This document shows, piece after piece, positions 59,636 to 64,000 of a stretch of 64,000 bases of DNA; position 1 is the first letter of the stretch; each line of letters starts with the position of its first letter. Under the pieces are notes generated by a model that had not been told where the DNA came from, did not search any database, and was given only the letters and a program-made list of their open reading frames with translations. Origin of the DNA: Macrosoma leucophasiata. Lineage: Eukaryota > Arthropoda > Insecta > Lepidoptera > Hedylidae. The stretch spans positions 11,284,001 through 11,348,000 of the forward strand of contig JAWQUS010000017.1 of NCBI GenBank assembly GCA_036365455.1, read 5' to 3'. The position numbers and the translations under genes are program-made.

Positions 59636-59836
59636 GTAATCAAATCAATCTTAGTAATAATGAAAATTAGAATGAATTTTTGCTTTTTCGCGAAACTTCA
59701 CGAACGTTTCGGCAGCTAATTTAAATTTACGGGATCCGCGGATCCGCGTTTTGAAGGTGCGGGATCCACCAGATTGATAAAAGGCGCGGGATCCCGCGGG
59801 ATTGCGGGATCCCACTTTGCGGGATTGCAATCCCTA

Positions 59837-59872
59837 CTGCTTACCCGTAGGGACTTGGCGTGAAGATCAAGG
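59837..59872 (+). mobile_element. SINE tail, right part
   Basis: ctgcttacccgtagggactt then ggcgtgaagatc: the remaining part of the tail split by the hAT element, including the second target-duplication copy. Confidence 0.78.
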
Positions 59873-62300
59873 TAATGCTAAACATTTAGAAATTTAATAT
59901 TCCTTATACGTTTCCAATTAAAAACATTTTAAATTAATATCTGTGTAAAATAATGAACAGTATTGTAACAAAGCGAGACTAATCGAGAGTGATGGCACAA
60001 TAAATAAACAGACACCAATCACATATTACGCTGCTATCAAATGTTCAAAGCTAGAGGCGTGGGGCGAAGCCACGAGGCGTAGGCGATGCGCTCGCATCGT
60101 TCCACTTCATTATTTTAATGTCAATTTTCACACATCGCAATCTACCGGAGCCTTAATTTCGTAATATACATATAATATGCATTGCATTGCAATTCAATCG
60201 ATCTACTGTCTTTCCATAACCATGTGTGCTGTCTGCCTATGTTAGAGCAAGACAGCGAAACGATTGCGATAGAAAAGATGTGCGTATTTATTAAATATTA
60301 AATTTATTGAAAATAAAATACAATGATTTCCACGTAATTTTAGTATGATTTTACAATCACCAGTAAAATTTCATATACCTTTGATAATATTTGAGGAACA
60401 AAAATGGTTACGAGTGAAAAACTATCGGGGTAATTTTGCGATTTTTGTACTATATCCTTTTTACAACCAACAAAGGAACAACTAAAAAAAACTCAAGGAG
60501 TCGTAAGTCATCAACTTTGAACATTTTTTCTAAGTGGTAGCTGACTAGCTGTTACAGTAGTTGAATAATATAGTTAGTTACAAAGGTTTATTATATATAT
60601 TTTATTATTTTTTTTTGAGGTTCTTCGTCTGTGAGTAAATACGAAACAATATACCTAGGTAAGTGATAAACAAAAGACGCTAGGCATTTATATTAAGGCA
60701 ATATATCTTCTACGCCAATAACCGGTTAATCCGGTTATAAATACTAAATTTTATTTTATATTACACCTTAAATGCGTACCTATTTAAAGTGAAACCTCAT
60801 TATTCTGCTGCATTAGATACATACATAAAAGCATACATTGAAATAACTCAATTCATTAAAATTCATACAAAACTTACACCAGTACAAAAAGAAGCATTCA
60901 AAGCTGTCAGACATCATCAAATAAGATAAATTACTTCAACTGTAATGTTTTCATTTCCAATAACTTAGCTTTAATGTACTCGCGGAATTCACAAACGTAG
61001 AACGTAGAACAAACTACACTCACTGAACAAAATATCACAACATTGTTCACATTTCATCATGCAACAGAAAAATTCATTTCCAGAACGATCAAATAAAGGT
61101 TCACGAAGAAAATTCTATGGAAGAATATTCTGGGATATTTGTATTGAATAAAGTGAACCTAGTACAATATGTCACAATTCATTGTTTTATATAATTTCGC
61201 ATTAACACATGCTTCTTTAAAAATAAAATATGTCATTCACTTTAAATTGGCATGAAAAATTTAATACGATTTATTTCTCATATTAAATATGATATTACTG
61301 TAGCCATACGATAAGATCCTTTTTAAATTCACTCTCGGTTAGTTTAACCTTTTACGACTACAGTTAGTGAAAATAGCTTATAGGCAGGATAGTAACTAAG
61401 AGGATATTTTTTGTCAATATACCTACACTGGTTGATAGTCAACCAAAACACGAATTGGTTTGTAATATACCTACTTACATAAGGATTATGTAAAGTAACT
61501 TGATGGATGTTTATTTCTCAATGGACGTAAAGATTAATTCATTGTTCCAATAATGCTGCATTATTAATACAGTAGGTACTCTTCTTTCAATTTAAGGGCC
61601 ATTCAATATCTTTAAGTAGAGATGTCTACGTAAAAAGAAATAATTGCTGTTTTAAGTGTTTTCTTAACGATATATTATTGTATTGTAATTTGTGTATTTT
61701 ATCACTAAGTACCTATTACATCTTATATTGTGTGATAAACAAAAAATTCTTGAAACGTTTTAATCAGGACATGATAAAAAAATATTTTATTACATCATGG
61801 TTTTTATTACAACATTGCAATGCATGCAGTTTTGAGTTGCAGTTGAAATTAATTGATATTAGGAACAATGTTTTATTTCAGACCCTATTTTAAAACGCTT
61901 TTTTAATATAACGAAGATTACAATGACTATTTAAATAACTAATATTTGTATGAATATTTAAGATTAAATGTATTTCGAAACGTTGAGTTCTTATTTTTTG
62001 TAAAAGTGCACTAAGCGCAAACGAAAAAAAAAGATTAATAAACGAAACTATAGATAATACTACTACCTAGGTACTAGGTTTACAAATGTATATTTTTAAC
62101 AGTCTTTTAAACTTACGTGATACCATTTACACAGTAACAATTAATTTATAATCTCTGCCTTAAATGGTACGTAAAAAAATAAAACAATTAAAGACACTAA
62201 ATGGAGATTTACAACAATAGCGATTTATCTATCTAATACCTATATGAGTATCTACTATTGTCTCAATATTACAAAAAAGGCAGTGCTATTAAAAACAAAG
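59873..62300. other. unassigned AT-rich sequence (2.4 kb)
   Basis: At 60056-60100 two small hairpins lie side by side (gtggggcgaagccacg-like and gatgcgctcgcatc) in a GC-richer stretch; I have a vague memory of this as a lepidopteran repeat. Otherwise featureless. Confidence 0.45.
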
Positions 62301-62535
62301 AAGCCTATAAAACCGAGACCCGACAATAATCAAGAGCCGAGAGTGTAGAGTAGGCCGGGCAATGGCGGGCATCCTCGTGGAGGGTGCGCGCGCGGCGAAA
62401 CTGTGACACTGGTGTTGCGGCAGGTCATGCTCCGACTGCATTCCGCCGCCGTACCGACTGGCACCCACTAAATATAGCCTGTGCCAGCGCCTCCGATGTA
62501 GACATGGTCGACACTGCGCTGCGCGTGCAATTGAG
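62301..62535 (+). promoter_or_regulatory. candidate promoter / GC-rich island
   Basis: TATAAAA at 62306-62312, an initiator-like tcaag about 24 bases on, then GC-rich sequence with an ATG at 62362 in cgggcaatggcg. The frame runs only 14 codons before TGA (62404-62406), so if real it would be a short first exon or an upstream ORF. GC-rich sequence continues to about 62530. The arrangement is suggestive, not proof. Confidence 0.22.
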
Positions 62536-63538
62536 CTAACTCACTACCTACTGAGTTACTCTCTACATACCTATATAGGTACACTAAGCGTGTGTTGTGT
62601 TCACTCACTTTGTTAAATGTTTTGGCGCATAACAGTCTAGAACTCTAGACCATCGGACTCTAATGATTAAAAAAAAATACTCTAGGACTATCCACTCTAC
62701 AATAGTCACCTTTTTCCAGCAACTCAACGCAGTCGTAACATGGATTTGTAGAGCTGCGTTGCGCCAAAAAGTAGGTATCTACATAGGCTAGGTAAGACCG
62801 TGTGCGTAGGAATGGTGGGGCTGAATAAGTGAGCTGCAAACGCTTTTTTTCTAAGCACATTCCTTTTTTTTGCGCCTATTTGGAAGAAAATCAAAGAATA
62901 AGCAAAGAGTCGCTGAGCTGACGCAAAAAAATATTGAAATGCCCATGACTACGTCGATGTGAACGAACGCGACGCGACGTAACGCGACGTCGCGCCGCCC
63001 GCCACTGCGAATTAAATCGCTAATGCCCTGCCCTTGCTCTCCGACTACATTGTAATTATAATTGTCTTCGGCTTTTTTTCTTCGCAAATTATCGCTCTCT
63101 CTACTACTTTACTGTGTACGTTATGCGTATCGCTGTGATTTTAAATGTATTTCGATTTGGATTATGTTTTCTATGTTTAAGGACATAAGCAAGTAGGTAC
63201 GCTGAGATATTATAAGGCAGTTAATACTGCTGCCTATAAATATCTAAATAAAAACCGGACGTCTCAATGCAATGTAAGTGCAATTATCAAGTTTGGAGCC
63301 CATAAATAATCTCTATTACCAAACCTAAATGAACTGCAAAATATGTAGGTATGCGTAAAAAAAAAATTCAATTCAAATCAAATCGAATCAAATTAACTTA
63401 CAAATCGCCTGTGATTCTTATATATTTGTAAACAAAACATTAAACTAAAAATTAAATTGTTAAGCACTATTACTAAGTATCATTTCATCATAGTTGAGGT
63501 TTTTTTTTAATTGGAAAAACATTTAAATTCTTTATATC
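62536..63538. other. unassigned; GCGACG-rich patch 62965-63005
   Basis: Contains gacgcgacgtaacgcgacgt, a short CG-rich reiteration. Frames at 62660-62860 and 62851-63087 (minus) have no domain features. Confidence 0.5.
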
Positions 63539-63885
63539 ATATTATAGACTTAACTGCCTCGGTAGCCTAGTGGAAGCAGGCCACTACTACTACGCTGATG
63601 TCCTGGGTTCGATTCCCGGGTAGGGCGTTATCAGAGATAATAGTGTAAAGTCCTTTATCTCTGATTCTATTGCGATTTTTCCATTTTCTGGAAATTTCCC
63701 AGTACCTCGAAGTTTAATAATGTGCCCGGAGTTGTCAACAGGCTCGCCACCTGTTACATGGGCCAAAACGTAACCGGCGAATCGTGGGTGTTCGCATGTA
63801 TGCTTAAATGCATGCATTTACCTCTGCCTACCCCTTCGGGGATTACAGGCGTGAAGTTATGTTAGGTTTTTTATATTATAGACTT
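63539..63885 (+). mobile_element. complete tRNA-derived SINE with 13-bp target duplication
   Basis: The element is 63552-63872, flanked by atattatagactt at 63539-63551 and 63873-63885. The tRNA-like head has an A-box-like ggtagcctagtgg and a B box in cctgggttcgattcccgggt. A unique body follows, then a tail containing acctctgcctaccccttcgg and ggcgtgaagttatgt and a short T run. Exact target duplications and an intact internal Pol III promoter suggest a relatively young insertion. A minus-strand open frame across it is incidental. Confidence 0.92.
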
Positions 63886-64000
63886 TTTCGAAGCTTTCTA
63901 ATGTTTTAAGATATTTGACTCTACACATTGTAGGTACTCATACAGGTATAAATAATCTCGTCGCCTCTCTACGTGAAACGTATTTATTGCTACTTTCATG

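Larger units (their letters stand above)
58252..59836. mobile_element. 1.6-kb non-autonomous hAT-type element
   Basis: Terminal inverted repeats of about 19 bp: tagggattgcaatcccgca at the left and its reverse complement at the right end (59818-59836). ctgcttac on both sides (58244-58251 and 59837-59844) is an exact 8-bp target duplication, the hAT hallmark. The terminal repeat itself contains the palindrome gggattgcaatccc, and gcgggat motifs recur in both subterminal zones (58285-58340 and 59731-59815). The inside is a foldback of another repeat family around a ~310-base AT-rich spacer and has no transposase frame, so it would need enzyme in trans. Confidence 0.93.

Noticed and set aside
63590..63817. 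75-codon minus-strand frame
   Set aside because: Entirely inside the complete SINE.

Overview
This is a repeat-rich, gene-poor piece of insect nuclear DNA, very probably from a moth or butterfly. The evidence is a cecropia-type mariner transposase, C-terminal remnants of non-LTR retrotransposons whose tails resemble common lepidopteran LINE ends, tRNA-derived SINEs and several short inverted-repeat families. The DNA is AT-rich, with TA and TTTA microsatellites and no bacterial-style operons. Naming of the anonymous repeat families rests on remembered lepidopteran sequences and on copies compared within this window; no database was searched.

No host protein-coding exon can be supported. The only convincing protein homology is in mobile-element relics: a mariner transposase with one nonsense codon and one frameshift (535-1561), a 5'-truncated mariner on the minus strand (13863-14359), and two retrotransposon C-terminal fragments on the minus strand (12977-13445 and 44306-44787). 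One tRNA-Leu(AAG)-like gene lies at 31102-31182, but several of its stems contain mismatches. The window is therefore most simply intergenic DNA or the inside of a large intron.

Layout. 0-10 kb: mariner copy 1 with a LINE tail in its leader, a perfect 24-bp hairpin, foldback elements, and a three-unit array of about 0.4 kb per unit (9.07-10.26 kb). 10-20 kb: LINE relic, mariner copy 2, a foldback pair enclosing a SINE, and a second foldback. 20-32 kb: mostly unique AT-rich DNA, an inverted-repeat element at 24.3-24.8 kb, a diverged 299-bp duplication, a hAT-type MITE with a perfect 8-bp target duplication inside an older repeat, and the tRNA. 32-45 kb: SINE, LINE tails, several GC-richer islands, MITEs and a LINE relic. 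45-58 kb: largely unique AT-rich DNA, with a 130-bp tandem duplication at 54.05-54.31 kb. 58.2-59.9 kb: a 1.6-kb non-autonomous hAT-type element with a perfect 8-bp target duplication, inserted in a SINE tail and holding a foldback pair of another repeat. 63.5-63.9 kb: a complete SINE with a 13-bp target duplication.

The best-supported findings are the nested insertions with exact target duplications, the multi-copy foldback family, and the 9-10 kb tandem array, whose repeated unit I cannot assign to any family. GC-richer unique islands (for example 7.8-8.15, 22.85-23.1, 34.55-34.7, 35.4-35.57, 39.05-39.26, 45.4-45.76 and 62.3-62.5 kb) are the best places to look for regulatory DNA or unrecognised exons.
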